In this document: positions 1 through 8,917 of the stretch, piece after piece
Position numbering within the stretch: the first letter of the stretch is position 1
Layout of the letters: every line of letters begins with the position of its first letter
Translations under genes and position numbers: made by a program
Source of the DNA: Flavobacterium glycines
Lineage (GTDB): Bacteria > Bacteroidota > Bacteroidia > Flavobacteriales > Flavobacteriaceae
Length of the DNA stretch: 64,000 nucleotides
Direction: 5' to 3'
Assembly (NCBI RefSeq): GCF_900100165.1
Contig: NZ_FNEO01000001.1
Span: forward strand, 1-64,000
Notes under the pieces: generated by a model
The model's input: the letters and a program-made list of their open reading frames with translations, nothing else
Database searches by the model: none
Told to the model about the DNA's origin: nothing

Positions 1-9
1 TGCGGGGTG

Positions 10-40
10 CAAATGTAACATCTGTTTTTAAATCTCACAA
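10..40 (-). promoter_or_regulatory. Leftward promoter P2, reading off the window edge
   Basis: On the minus strand a TTG (38-40) lies 20 bases before TACATTTG (10-17), matching the Bacteroidota consensus TTG-N(17-23)-TAnnTTTG. The bases after the -7 element are GC-rich (GCACCCCGCA), as at growth-regulated rRNA or tRNA promoters. The transcribed gene lies outside the window. Confidence 0.55.
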
Positions 41-130
41 ACTTTTTTAAACCTTTTTTTTAGAAATTAATTTCTAATTTGATTTGTTAGTTTGTCAGTA
101 TTTTAAAGAACGTCTGCGTTGTTGCGGGTG

Positions 131-160
131 CAAAAGTAGAACCTTTATTCGTTTTAACAA
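131..160 (-). promoter_or_regulatory. Leftward promoter P1, upstream of P2
   Basis: On the minus strand a TTG (158-160) lies 19 bases before TACTTTTG (131-138). It is followed by GCACCCGCAACAACGCAGAC, which resembles the GC-rich start after P2. Two promoters in series with the same orientation suggest a highly expressed leftward transcript, possibly a stable-RNA operon. Confidence 0.55.
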
Positions 161-369
161 TAGCTTTTCTAAACTATTTTTTAATTATTTTTTAATCAAC
201 TGAAAACGTGAAACTTATTTTTTGAGTTTTTTAGCCTTTGTAGGATTTTAGATGGATGAATACCCTGTTTTATGGTTTTTTCACAAAGATTCTCTAAGAA
301 AACACAGAGGCTCGCTAAGGAGCTTTCTCTAATTTAAAGCTCAAATACTGTTTTTTACCCAAATCCCCT

Positions 370-447
370 AGCCCTGATAGAAGCGAAAATCCTTTCCTGA
401 CGACCTTTAGTCATGAAAGATTGCAGCGGATAGCAGGAAATAGCTCC
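370..447. repeat. Structured dispersed repeat, copy 1
   Basis: This element matches a second one at 47202-47284 in its outer parts (AGCCCYGAT, AGYGRAAATCC and GATT..AGCGRAWAGCRGGAA). The inner hairpin differs in sequence: here CTTTCCTGAC (392-401) pairs with GTCATGAAAG (410-419), with one mismatch. The flanks are also imperfectly complementary, so the whole unit folds as one long hairpin. Apart from the two promoters nothing else is seen in 1-516. Confidence 0.7.
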
Positions 448-516
448 AAAAAACAAAGACTAAAACAGTAACAAAACACCATTTTAGTCTCTCTATAAAA
501 TATAATGAGAACTTAA

Positions 517-1752
517 CTAATCGAATCGAATTGCTTTTACAGGAGTAATTTTAGTAATAATATAGGACGGAATCAACAAAACCAGGAAACAAACCCCAAC
601 CGTCAGCACATTCAACAATATGATATAAACAATATTTATATCTACCGGAGCCTGGTTAACATAGTAATTCTCCGGATTAAGCTCGACAATTCCAAAATAC
701 TTTTGAATAAGAAGAATACTAACACCTATTAAATTCCCCCAAAACAAACCTCGAAAAATTAAATAAGAAGCATTATACAAAAACGTTTTTCGGATTGACC
801 AGTTACTCGCGCCTATTGCTTTTAAAATACCAATCATTTGCGTTCGCTCCAAAATCAAAACCAATAACGCTACAACCATATTTATAGTAGCCACCAATAT
901 CATTACAATAAGAATGACCACAATATTAAAGTCGAACAATTGAAGCCATTCAAAAATATAATTGTATTTCTCAACTATGGTCTGCGAATCTAAGGTTGAA
1001 CCGGTATGCTCATAAACCTGCTCCCCAATAGCACTGATATTATCAAAATTATTTACAAAAACCTCAAAAGCACCTACCTGATCCGGTTTCCATTTATTGA
1101 TTCGCTGAATATGACGAATATCCCCCAACACATAAGTCGCATCAAATTCCTGAAAACCTGAATTAAAAATCCCAACAATTTTAAACCTTCTTATATTAGG
1201 TAATTTATTTTGCCCCTCTTTCATAAAGAAGGTATTAAACTCATCGCCTACTTTAAGTTTTAACCTATTGGCTAAAAATTGAGAAATCAACACTTCTGAA
1301 TTCAGACTTACAGCTAAATTAGGTAACCTTCCCGAAATAAGATACTCCTTTATATTATCCCATTTATAATCGGCACCGACTCCTTTAAAAACAATTCCTT
1401 CGAAAGCTTCAGCCGTTCTGATAATCCCAGCCTTACTGGCAACAGCCTGAACATGGCTCACTTCGGTCACCGAACTAAATTTAGGATAAAACTTTTGACT
1501 TTTAGAAACCGGAACTAAAGTAGCATCCGATTGATTATTGTCGTAATTAGCAATAATAATATGTCCGTTGAATGCGGAAATTTTTTCTCTGATCTTTTGT
1601 TGAAGTCCAATACCCGTCGCCACAGACACAATCATCATAATCATTCCGATGGCAATAGCCGAAATTGCAATCTTTATAATAGGTGCAGAAATACTGCTTT
1701 TATTATCTTTAGCAGTAATAAGTCTTTTGGCAATGAAATATTCTAAATTCAA
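517..1752 (-). CDS. ABC transporter permease, LolE/LolC type (FtsX/MacB fold)
   Basis: This is an inner-membrane permease of the lipoprotein-release type, which in the family extracts lipoproteins from the inner membrane with a LolD-like ATPase. There is one N-terminal membrane segment (about residues 25-48), a large periplasmic domain (about 50-270), then three C-terminal membrane segments containing the FtsX-family stretch ending ERTQMIGILKAIGAS. The length, about 410 residues, is normal. No ATG is available: the frame opens at TTG codons at 1767 and 1752. I prefer 1752, giving MNLEYFIAKRL, which resembles the usual family N-terminus. No ATPase gene is adjacent. Confidence 0.85.
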   Translation of the reverse strand: MNLEYFIAKRLITAKDNKSSISAPIIKIAISAIAIGMIMMIVSVATGIGLQQKIREKISAFNGHIIIANYDNNQSDATLVPVSKSQKFYPKFSSVTEVSHVQAVASKAGIIRTAEAFEGIVFKGVGADYKWDNIKEYLISGRLPNLAVSLNSEVLISQFLANRLKLKVGDEFNTFFMKEGQNKLPNIRRFKIVGIFNSGFQEFDATYVLGDIRHIQRINKWKPDQVGAFEVFVNNFDNISAIGEQVYEHTGSTLDSQTIVEKYNYIFEWLQLFDFNIVVILIVMILVATINMVVALLVLILERTQMIGILKAIGASNWSIRKTFLYNASYLIFRGLFWGNLIGVSILLIQKYFGIVELNPENYYVNQAPVDINIVYIILLNVLTVGVCFLVLLIPSYIITKITPVKAIRFD

Positions 1753-1843
1753 TGGATATGATTTCAAATTTGGTGTTCAAAAATACAGCTTTATTCTTAG
1801 CCGTTCGCAAATCCCAACATATTAAATAAAGTAAAACCTATAA

Positions 1844-2341
1844 TTAAAGAGGCATTTTCTTTTTCATCTCCTCTACAATATTATATACCGCAGGACAAAT
1901 AGGAATATTTTTCAAAGTAATATTAGAAATTTGCTGAAACTTCTTCCTATCGGTATGCGGAAATTCTCTGCAAGCTTTTGGACGGACATCATAAATAAAG
2001 CAGGTATTATCCGAATCCAAAAAAGCACAAGGAACAGTTTGTAAAACATAATCTTTATCTTCATCAATGCGAAGATATTGTTCAATAAACTGCTGTGGTT
2101 TTTGTCTGAGATGTTTCGAAATTCGCTCAATATCGGCAGAAGTAAACAACGGACCTGTCGTTTTACAACAATTAGCACACTCTAAACAATCTGTTTTTCT
2201 AAATTCAGCATCATGTAAATCCTGCATTACATAATCTAAATTCTTTGGCGTTTTCTTTTTAAGCTTATCAAAATACTTTTTATTTTCAAGTTGCTTATCT
2301 TTGGCCAGTTTTCCGAGATCGTTTAAAGATGGTTTGAGCAT
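1844..2341 (-). CDS. YkgJ-family cysteine-cluster protein
   Basis: A 165-residue protein with the zinc/iron-chelating CxxCxxCC-type cluster (CLECANCCKTTGP, about residues 57-69) and two further cysteines in DNTCFIYDVRPKACREFPH near residues 110-128. This is the pattern of the YkgJ (CxxCxxCC) family. The family probably binds a metal, but its biochemical role is not established. The N-terminal 45 residues are lysine-rich and charged. It lies 92 bases upstream of the permease and may be co-transcribed with it; the methyltransferase on its other side is divergent. Confidence 0.8.
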   Translation of the reverse strand: MLKPSLNDLGKLAKDKQLENKKYFDKLKKKTPKNLDYVMQDLHDAEFRKTDCLECANCCKTTGPLFTSADIERISKHLRQKPQQFIEQYLRIDEDKDYVLQTVPCAFLDSDNTCFIYDVRPKACREFPHTDRKKFQQISNITLKNIPICPAVYNIVEEMKKKMPL

Positions 2342-2430
2342 TTGTGTTTAATTATTCGTTTATTCGAAAATAACGCAGCAAAATTACTCAAATCCAATAA
2401 ACAAATTAGCACTTTACCCAACAAACTATT

Positions 2431-3132
2431 ATGAAAGACCTATTTGGCAAAGCCATTCTTGACTACCAAACCAATAATTCCCCAGAAGATTTAATTACCG
2501 AAACCACTATTTCAGAGGAAGACGAAATGAGTGTTGCTTATTTATTTCGAAATTTCGACGCAATGCCTATCATTGAACAAAAGGCTTTACAGCTAGCCAA
2601 AGGAAAAGTTCTGGATGTTGGTGCTGGCGCAGGTAGTCATAGTTTATATTTACAAAATGAGAGGAATTTAGACACGACTGCAATTGACATTTCTGCAAAC
2701 GCCATAAAATCATGTCAACTTCGTGGTGTAAAAAAAGCTTTTGTTCAGGATATTCTAACTTTAGAAAATGAAAAATACGACAGCATTTTACTTTTAATGA
2801 ATGGAACGGGGATTTTTGGAACTTTAAAAAATACTCCTAAATTTCTTCAAAAATTAAAATCGCTATTAAATCCCGGAGGACAAATTTTAATTGACAGTTC
2901 CGATATCATTTATATGTTTGACGAAGATGAAGACGGCGCATACGAAGTCCCCGCCAATGGCTACTACGGAGAACTGGAATTTACAATTAGCTACAAAGGA
3001 GAAAAAGAAGATTCATTCCCCTGGCTTTACCTGGACTTCAACACACTTCAAAATGCCGCAAATGACAATGGATTGCAATGCGAATTGATTTCAGAAGGAG
3101 AACATTATGATTATTTAGCACGATTGTTTTAA
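2431..3132 (+). CDS. Class I SAM-dependent methyltransferase
   Basis: A 233-residue soluble protein with the SAM-binding glycine motif VLDVGAGAGSHSLYL (about residues 60-74), an acidic residue at the end of strand 2 (TTAIDIS), and a motif-IV region ILLLMNGTGIFG where a catalytic residue would lie. The substrate cannot be inferred from the sequence. It is a single gene, convergent with queE, and a bidirectional terminator follows immediately. Confidence 0.8.
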   Translation: MKDLFGKAILDYQTNNSPEDLITETTISEEDEMSVAYLFRNFDAMPIIEQKALQLAKGKVLDVGAGAGSHSLYLQNERNLDTTAIDISANAIKSCQLRGVKKAFVQDILTLENEKYDSILLLMNGTGIFGTLKNTPKFLQKLKSLLNPGGQILIDSSDIIYMFDEDEDGAYEVPANGYYGELEFTISYKGEKEDSFPWLYLDFNTLQNAANDNGLQCELISEGEHYDYLARLF

Positions 3133-3147
3133 TTTTTTTCCAATAAA

Positions 3148-3174
3148 AAAGCCAAGTAAATTTTACTTGGCTTT
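3148..3174. terminator. Bidirectional terminator between the methyltransferase gene and queE
   Basis: An inverted repeat (AAGCCAAGTAAA / TTTTACTTGGCTT) is flanked by an A-run on the left and T-rich bases on the right, placed between two convergent stop codons. Confidence 0.8.
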
Positions 3175-3180
3175 ACTATT

Positions 3181-3813
3181 TTAAGGAATATTCAAATACT
3201 TATGTGTTTGTAACGAAACTCTCCATTTTGGATTATTCATCACATAATCTACAATTAAAGGAGTCATTTCTTCTTTTTTACTCCATTCAGGTTGCAAAAA
3301 CAAAATAGCATTATCATTTACCAATTCCGCCTGTTCTTCTGCAAAAATAAAATCATGTTTATTGTAAATAATCACTTTTAATTCATTAGCAGCCGAATAA
3401 ACCGTATCAGTAGGTAATTTATTTTTTTTAGGTGAAAGACAAATCCAATCCCATGTTCCCGAGAGCGGATAAGCTCCTGAGGTCTCTATATGCACTTTCA
3501 TGTTTTTTTCTTTCAATTTAGAAGTCAACAAACTCATATCCCAAGTCAAAGGTTCACCTCCGGTAACAACTACTGTATCGGCATATTTACTGGCATTATC
3601 AACAATCTGAGAAACAGCTGTAGGCGGATGTAACTCAGCATTCCAACTTTCTTTAACATCACACCAATGACAACCCACATCGCAACCACCAATCCTGATA
3701 AAATAAGCCGCTGTCCCTGTATGAAATCCCTCCCCTTGTATAGTATAAAATTCCTCCATCAAAGGCAACATAGCCCCTTTGTTTACTTCTAATTGAATTT
3801 CTTTTGATAGCAT
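3181..3813 (-). CDS. queE: 7-carboxy-7-deazaguanine synthase (QueE)
   Basis: A radical SAM enzyme that contracts 6-carboxytetrahydropterin to 7-carboxy-7-deazaguanine in the queuosine (preQ0) pathway. The cluster-binding cysteines are C44, C48 and C51 (GGCDVGCHWCD, CX3CX2C), the compact spacing of QueE rather than the usual CX3CX2C in longer enzymes. The N-terminal FYTIQGEGFHTG and VVTGGEPL motifs are family features. Length is 210 residues, typical of QueE. A TATCTTTG promoter-like -7 element lies at 3831-3838. Another queuosine gene, queA, is 13 kb away. Confidence 0.92.
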   Translation of the reverse strand: MLSKEIQLEVNKGAMLPLMEEFYTIQGEGFHTGTAAYFIRIGGCDVGCHWCDVKESWNAELHPPTAVSQIVDNASKYADTVVVTGGEPLTWDMSLLTSKLKEKNMKVHIETSGAYPLSGTWDWICLSPKKNKLPTDTVYSAANELKVIIYNKHDFIFAEEQAELVNDNAILFLQPEWSKKEEMTPLIVDYVMNNPKWRVSLQTHKYLNIP

Positions 3814-3897
3814 TTCTATAATTTAAGCTGCAAAGATAACCAATTTGCAAAGAGATTATTTAATTTATCAATAGCTTAACAAATGCGCATAAAAAAA

Positions 3898-3923
3898 ATG
3901 CTGCCTCATTAATGAGACAGCAT
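3898..3923 (-). terminator. Terminator of the TonB/TPR operon
   Basis: A near-perfect hairpin, ATGCTGTCTCAT / ATGAGGCAGCAT on the minus strand, is followed by a run of eight T (3890-3897), 23 bases after the TPR gene stop codon. Confidence 0.85.
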
Positions 3924-3945
3924 CTTCCATATTTTCAAAAAACAA

Positions 3946-5616
3946 TTATTGAAGTGTTTTCAAAGACTGAGTAGCATATTTATTAGCCGGATCCAAAGCA
4001 AGAGTTTTATTAAAATGCTCAATTGCTTTTGGCTTATCAAAGTTTGCATATCCTGCAGCCATTGTATTATAAGCCTCAATTAATTTCGTTTTTACAGCAG
4101 GTTTAGCAAGCTCTTCAGCACCTTTTGCAGTAACATGATCAATGTATTCCTGATAATATTTAATCATCGCCTGATCATCTTCTAACAAACTATTTGTTCT
4201 TGCACGAGAAAGATATGCATCAACAGTATCTGGAGACGCTTCTAAAACATTTGCATAAGCAGCATCTGCTTTTTTCAATGCCGCCATATCTCTTTCAGCA
4301 ACAACTTTTCCTGCATTAGAAAAATAAATAGCGTTACCTAAATAAAAATTATCAATTAAAAACGTTCTGCTTTCTTTGTAAGAAGTTGCTAATTCAAGGA
4401 TAGCGGCCGCTTCTTTGAACATTTTTTTCTCATAGAATTTTTTACCTAAATCGCCTAAACCATCTGCCACAGCAGGTTCAAGTTCAACTGCTTTTTTAAT
4501 AAAACCTATTCCTTCTGCATATAAAGCAGGATCTACAGCTGTACCTTCAGGATTAGTTGCTTTTTTAATCTTTGCCTGTCCCAAATACAAATAATCTAAA
4601 GCGATTACCTTATTAGACGGATTGTTAACAAAATCCTGTAAAGAAGAAATAGCCGCATCATTATTACCATTTTCAAAAGCAGCATAACCTAAATACCTGT
4701 AGATTCTAGGATTCACATTATCCAATTCCTTCATTTTATTCGCCTCAATTTCCAAAGCTTTATAGTCTTTAGCTAAAATCAAGAAATCAGCGTGACGCAT
4801 ACGAGAAGCCAATGAATAATCAGTAAGTGACATGTATTTTTCATAATAAGTCAAAGCTTGCTTAATATATTGGTCGTAACGACCAGGAACATTAAGAGCC
4901 CAATAGTAATACGTTTGAGCCAATTCTCTATAAACCGGACCATAGTTAGGACTTAAAGCAATCACTTCGTTATAAGCAGCAACAGCTTCCTGATACGCTT
5001 TTGCCCCTTTCAACAACACACCTAATTGCATTTTAGCTCTAATCAAAGTATTATCTGCCTGAAAAGCATTACGATATGATGTAAACGCTTCATTTTGATT
5101 TTTATCTCCATAAAACGCATCACCCAAAGCCAAAAGAACCTGAGGCTCAGTTGGGTTTTTCTCTTTAGCTAATGCTAAAGTTGCTAAAGCAGCCTTGTAA
5201 TCAGGATGAGAATTATTCATATAAGCTTTAGCGATATAGATGTATTCATCAAAATCCTTTTTACGTGCCTGACTTTTTGCCAATTCGAATTTTGCTTTCG
5301 CAGCAGCTGCATCGTTATTCTCCAAATCAATTTGACCTAATCCAATATTGTTAAAATGTGCAGCATCTTTAGCCTTCAATCCTTCATTAAAAGTAATTTT
5401 AGCCGAATCAATTACATTTTGATTCAAATAAATATTTCCTAAAAGAAAATAAGCTTTTCCCTCAGCAGGGTCTGCTTTTATAATTGATTTTAAAGATGTT
5501 TTTGCTTTTTGAAATTGCTCAGCGTCAATTTGTTTTTTTACTTCATTAATATCTTGTGCATGTAACACAGAAGCCGAAGCAAATAAAGTAAGACTTAAAA
5601 ATTTAAATTTATTCAT
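3946..5616 (-). CDS. Secreted tetratricopeptide-repeat protein
   Basis: A long TPR protein predicted to sit in the periplasm. The start at 5616 gives a clean signal peptide (MNKFKFLSLTLFASASVLHA, then QD); in-frame ATGs at 5646 and 5640 would place ten charged residues before it. Repeats with the alternating small/aromatic TPR pattern run through most of the protein, for example AYFLLGNIYLNQNVIDSAK near the N-terminus and IEHFNKTLALDPANKYA at the C-terminus. It is the last gene of the exbB-exbD-exbD-tonB-pstS-like cluster, 47 bases after the PstS-like gene. A scaffold or assembly role in energy transduction is inference. Confidence 0.8.
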   Translation of the reverse strand: MNKFKFLSLTLFASASVLHAQDINEVKKQIDAEQFQKAKTSLKSIIKADPAEGKAYFLLGNIYLNQNVIDSAKITFNEGLKAKDAAHFNNIGLGQIDLENNDAAAAKAKFELAKSQARKKDFDEYIYIAKAYMNNSHPDYKAALATLALAKEKNPTEPQVLLALGDAFYGDKNQNEAFTSYRNAFQADNTLIRAKMQLGVLLKGAKAYQEAVAAYNEVIALSPNYGPVYRELAQTYYYWALNVPGRYDQYIKQALTYYEKYMSLTDYSLASRMRHADFLILAKDYKALEIEANKMKELDNVNPRIYRYLGYAAFENGNNDAAISSLQDFVNNPSNKVIALDYLYLGQAKIKKATNPEGTAVDPALYAEGIGFIKKAVELEPAVADGLGDLGKKFYEKKMFKEAAAILELATSYKESRTFLIDNFYLGNAIYFSNAGKVVAERDMAALKKADAAYANVLEASPDTVDAYLSRARTNSLLEDDQAMIKYYQEYIDHVTAKGAEELAKPAVKTKLIEAYNTMAAGYANFDKPKAIEHFNKTLALDPANKYATQSLKTLQ

Positions 5617-5663
5617 TGTAACTTTATTTAATTTATTCATTTTCATTAATTCGTTTCTCTTTA

Positions 5664-6575
5664 TTATTTAATTCTATTTTTTATCAGGATTTTTCTACCC
5701 GGCATAGCCGATGGTAACATTCCGGATTTTAAAACAATTCTTTGCCCAATTTCTCCCGCTAAGAAAGATGCAAATCCCATTCCTAAGCCCGAAGTTCCCT
5801 GACAATTAATAATAAACAAATCACGTGCCAAAGGATAAGTCCCTTCTGCAAGATTATTTTGAGTAGGCGCAAAATAAGATTTTTTATTTAAACCCTCTAC
5901 GTTTAAAACGTTAATATTAGTTAAATAATTTTTAATATTCGACGTTGGCTGTAATAACCAATTAACACCAACCACACCAATCATACCTTCATTTTCAGCA
6001 ACAAACTTAACGACTTCTTCATTCGATTTAAAAGAATAAACATCTTTTTGAGGCATTTCTTTTACAGCCGCAAGCTCAGTCAAATAACGAACGGTACTTG
6101 AATTAGGATTATCAAACACCAAACCCTTTATCTTCGATTGTGCATCACCTTTCAAAAAAGAAACAACATCTTTTAAAGCAACTAAAGTATCTAAATCTTT
6201 TGCGTTAGAAATAAAAGCTATCGCATCGGTTGCAAATTTTGTTACCCTCGGCTTAATTTTAAAACGCTCAAAAAACTTAGTTTCTGTAGTATCCAATGGT
6301 CTTGAAAGAATAACCACACCCGAAGTATCCTTCATAAAAGATTGGATTAATTCTTTTTCTGACTTAGCAACAAGTGTAATCTTAGCATTATAAGTACTTT
6401 CAAAAACAGCAATTTGATCTTCAATTAAAGGCTTTACAGTCTCATCTACTAAAATAGTTACTTTCCCTTTAAGAATAGTCTCTTTGTCTTGTTTAGAGCC
6501 AGATTGTTTACAAGAAATAAATAACCCAGAAACAAAAACAAAAGACACTGTCAACAGCAAAATTAATTTTCTCAT
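5664..6575 (-). CDS. PstS-like periplasmic substrate-binding lipoprotein
   Basis: A 303-residue protein with a lipoprotein signal (hydrophobic core, then LFISCKQSGSK, with the acylated Cys near residue 22). The fold is that of phosphate-type binding proteins: the ILVDETVKPLIEDQIAVFES start and the late YPLARDLFIINCQG and GMGFASFLAGEIGQ segments. No pstCAB genes are nearby. It overlaps the preceding 78-residue gene by four bases within the TonB operon, so it may serve a role other than phosphate uptake. That arrangement is common in Flavobacteriia to my knowledge. Ligand unknown. Confidence 0.82.
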   Translation of the reverse strand: MRKLILLLTVSFVFVSGLFISCKQSGSKQDKETILKGKVTILVDETVKPLIEDQIAVFESTYNAKITLVAKSEKELIQSFMKDTSGVVILSRPLDTTETKFFERFKIKPRVTKFATDAIAFISNAKDLDTLVALKDVVSFLKGDAQSKIKGLVFDNPNSSTVRYLTELAAVKEMPQKDVYSFKSNEEVVKFVAENEGMIGVVGVNWLLQPTSNIKNYLTNINVLNVEGLNKKSYFAPTQNNLAEGTYPLARDLFIINCQGTSGLGMGFASFLAGEIGQRIVLKSGMLPSAMPGRKILIKNRIK

Positions 6576-6808
6576 TCCTCTTCTTTATTATCATTAATAA
6601 TCCTTAAGCAACGAATAAAAGCATAAATTATCAAAAGAGCTCCAAAAGCCAATCTATAATTAAGTGGCAGAGCTATCGGAAAATTATCCATAAAGATAAC
6701 TATAAGCCCTAAAATAAAATAGAGAATAAAAAACAATATGCCTATAACGAGAAGAAATCGCTCTTTGAGCGATTTCTTCTGAATATTTGTGATAAATCTC
6801 TTCAACAT
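6572..6808 (-). CDS. Small two-helix membrane protein of the TonB operon
   Basis: A 78-residue protein with two hydrophobic segments (about residues 17-39 and 48-66), a basic N-terminus (MLKRFITNIQKKSLKERF) and an acidic C-terminal tail (NDNKEEE). It overlaps the tonB stop by one base and the PstS-like start by four bases, so it is translationally coupled in the operon. I do not recognise a family. Its placement suggests an accessory inner-membrane part of the Exb/TonB system. Confidence 0.7.
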   Translation of the reverse strand: MLKRFITNIQKKSLKERFLLVIGILFFILYFILGLIVIFMDNFPIALPLNYRLAFGALLIIYAFIRCLRIINDNKEEE

Positions 6809-7620
6809 TATTCTCCCGAAGTTATACTAATTGGCAAAGAGTAAAGTACCCTTACTGGTTTTCCATTTTGAATACCCGGATTCCATTTTGGACATCTTTG
6901 CAATACTCTGATTGCTTCTTTACCTGTTCCGTAACCTATATCTCTTAATACTTTAATATCTGTTAATGAACCATCTTTTTCAACTACGAAAGTAACGTAT
7001 ACTTTACCTTTCAAACCTTCTTCTTCAGGTGTACGGTAATTTTTACCCACAAAAGAATAAAACTTATCCATACCACCAGGGAATTCCGGTTTTACTTCAA
7101 TACCTGCAGTGTTATAAACCTGATCATCAACCTCCTCAACCACTTGACTGGTTTTTGGACCTGTTCCTGCCGGAGCAACAGTTAATACTGCATCAGGATC
7201 ACCTTTAATATTTTCAGTACCTGTTTTTTTATCTTTGATTTCTTCAATCTTAGGCGGTTCTTCTACAACCTCTTCAGCTTTTGCTACCACTGGCTTAACA
7301 AACTTCACCTGATCAACTGCCGGTGGCGGTGGTGGTGGTGGTGGTGCATTTAACTTAGGCGGTTCTACTTTTTTTGGAGGCAACTTCACATTAGTAAGCT
7401 TAACCTCTTTAAGTGAATTGTCTTCGTCATCTGTTGATTTCGGAATCAAACTGATAATAAGAGGAGCACTAACTGCCAAACTAAAGAAGAAAGCACCAAT
7501 AAGCAGCGCTTTAATAGTAGTCTTACGGTTAGATTTTCTTAACTCGTAAGCTCCATAGAGTTTATTACGACCCTCGAAAACAATTTCAACCCATTGGTTT
7601 TTTAATATATCTAATTTCAT
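6808..7620 (-). CDS. tonB: TonB-family energy transducer
   Basis: This protein carries proton-motive energy from ExbB/ExbD to outer-membrane TonB-dependent transporters. Its 270 residues comprise an unusually long cytoplasmic N-terminus of about 35 residues (FEGRNKLYGAYELRKSNRKT, typical of Bacteroidota TonBs), one membrane helix (about 36-58), a proline-rich periplasmic spacer with eight consecutive prolines near residue 93, and a C-terminal TonB domain (PEFPGGMDKFYSFV through VRVLYSLPISI). It lies directly downstream of two exbD genes and one exbB gene. Confidence 0.92.
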   Translation of the reverse strand: MKLDILKNQWVEIVFEGRNKLYGAYELRKSNRKTTIKALLIGAFFFSLAVSAPLIISLIPKSTDDEDNSLKEVKLTNVKLPPKKVEPPKLNAPPPPPPPPAVDQVKFVKPVVAKAEEVVEEPPKIEEIKDKKTGTENIKGDPDAVLTVAPAGTGPKTSQVVEEVDDQVYNTAGIEVKPEFPGGMDKFYSFVGKNYRTPEEEGLKGKVYVTFVVEKDGSLTDIKVLRDIGYGTGKEAIRVLQRCPKWNPGIQNGKPVRVLYSLPISITSGE

Positions 7621-7660
7621 TTTTCTTAATTATTAGGTTATTAAGAAAATAAGATTGCTC

Positions 7661-8212
7661 TTATTTCCCTTCTAACAATTTTTGTTCCTCAGGTAAAAAA
7701 TCATTAACGATTGTATAAGTAGGAATAGAAGATATAGCCATTTCATCTAAAATATCAACTACATTCTTGTAATTTGATTTTTTACCAGGTTTGATAATTA
7801 CAATCATCCCTTGCTCTGGTTTACCTTTTGCAGCTGTATAAGCAGCAACATCTTTTTTCCTTTTAATCAACTCTTTACGAATCCCGTCTTTACCATAGGC
7901 AATAAGTTTTGGCGCCATAGGATTATTAATTAATCCCATGTAAAAGTACATTTTATCACCACCTCCTAACAAAACGGTCATTGTACGATTTTCATCTACT
8001 TTCATATCCTCAGTCTTATCCTTCGGATCCTTATCTGGCAAACCCAAACTCATCGCTTGAGGTTTTGACAACGAAGTAGTAAGCATAAAGAAAGTGATAA
8101 GCAAGAACGCTAAATCCACCATGGCAGTTAAATCTACCTTCGAATTTTGCTTTTTACTTCTTACCTTGCCGCCTTTACCACCACCACTGTCGCCGGTATT
8201 TAATTCAGCCAT
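7661..8212 (-). CDS. exbD: ExbD-type biopolymer transport protein (second copy)
   Basis: ExbD is the periplasmic partner of the ExbB proton channel. The N-terminal cytoplasmic part is followed by VDLTAMVDLAFLLITFFMLTT (about residues 26-46), a single membrane helix carrying the conserved aspartate (D in MVDLAF) that takes part in proton translocation. A periplasmic domain follows, ending in NVVDILDEMAISSIPTYTIV. The 183-residue length is normal. It is paralogous to the upstream exbD; two exbD genes per locus suggest a heteromeric ExbD in the stator. Confidence 0.92.
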   Translation of the reverse strand: MAELNTGDSGGGKGGKVRSKKQNSKVDLTAMVDLAFLLITFFMLTTSLSKPQAMSLGLPDKDPKDKTEDMKVDENRTMTVLLGGGDKMYFYMGLINNPMAPKLIAYGKDGIRKELIKRKKDVAAYTAAKGKPEQGMIVIIKPGKKSNYKNVVDILDEMAISSIPTYTIVNDFLPEEQKLLEGK

Positions 8213-8231
8213 TTTAGTATATTTTTTTTAA

Positions 8232-8870
8232 TTAAAAATCTTTTCCTCTTAACCCTGTTACTAAACTGAAGGAATTGATATGTTGATCTTGCAAAATATC
8301 CATTACTTTTTTAATAACCGGATACTCCTCTTTAGCATCTCCCTTAATGGCAATTTGTAATTCTTGCTTGCTACCTTTTGCATTATTAAATTCATTGTTA
8401 GCAATACGAGCATTATAAACCCACTCTTTTACTTGATTATTCAATGAATCCATTGGAATACCAGGTTGATCTGCTTTCACACGATCAGAAGCCTTCATGT
8501 CAAGTATTTGCTTAAGATTTTGAATTGGTACACCAAAATCAGTCATCAAAGCGAACTTTTCTTTATCTTCTTCAGAAAAAGTAACACCAAACTTATCCCC
8601 CATTAACTCAAGGGTTCTCTTACGAACATCTCTACCTTTCAAATCAAAGAAAACTCTATCTTTTCCATCTTTTTTACCAACAGTTAATGTTGCCAAATCA
8701 GACTCAGGTAATTTTGTTTGTACAGTAGAAGCAGGTGTATCCACAGGCAATGCCTCAGGAACTTTAGCTGTAGCTGTCAAAATAAAGAAGGTAAGCAAAA
8801 GAAACGCAACGTCACACATCGCAGTCATATCTGTCGATGTCGACTTCTTTTTCATTTTTATTTTAGCCAT
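8232..8870 (-). CDS. exbD: ExbD-type biopolymer transport protein (first copy)
   Basis: A 212-residue ExbD homologue with a basic N-terminus (KIKMKKKSTSTDMTAM), the CDVAFLLLTFFILTATAK membrane helix with the conserved aspartate (about residue 19), and a longer periplasmic domain than its downstream paralogue, including an insertion of about 60 residues (near 85-150). It ends with the YPVIKKVMDILQDQHINSFS segment typical of the family. It lies 47 bases after exbB and 19 bases before the second exbD. Confidence 0.92.
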   Translation of the reverse strand: MAKIKMKKKSTSTDMTAMCDVAFLLLTFFILTATAKVPEALPVDTPASTVQTKLPESDLATLTVGKKDGKDRVFFDLKGRDVRKRTLELMGDKFGVTFSEEDKEKFALMTDFGVPIQNLKQILDMKASDRVKADQPGIPMDSLNNQVKEWVYNARIANNEFNNAKGSKQELQIAIKGDAKEEYPVIKKVMDILQDQHINSFSLVTGLRGKDF

Positions 8871-8917
8871 TCTTTTTATTTTTTATTTTGATACAATATT
8901 ATCTATATCAAAAATGA

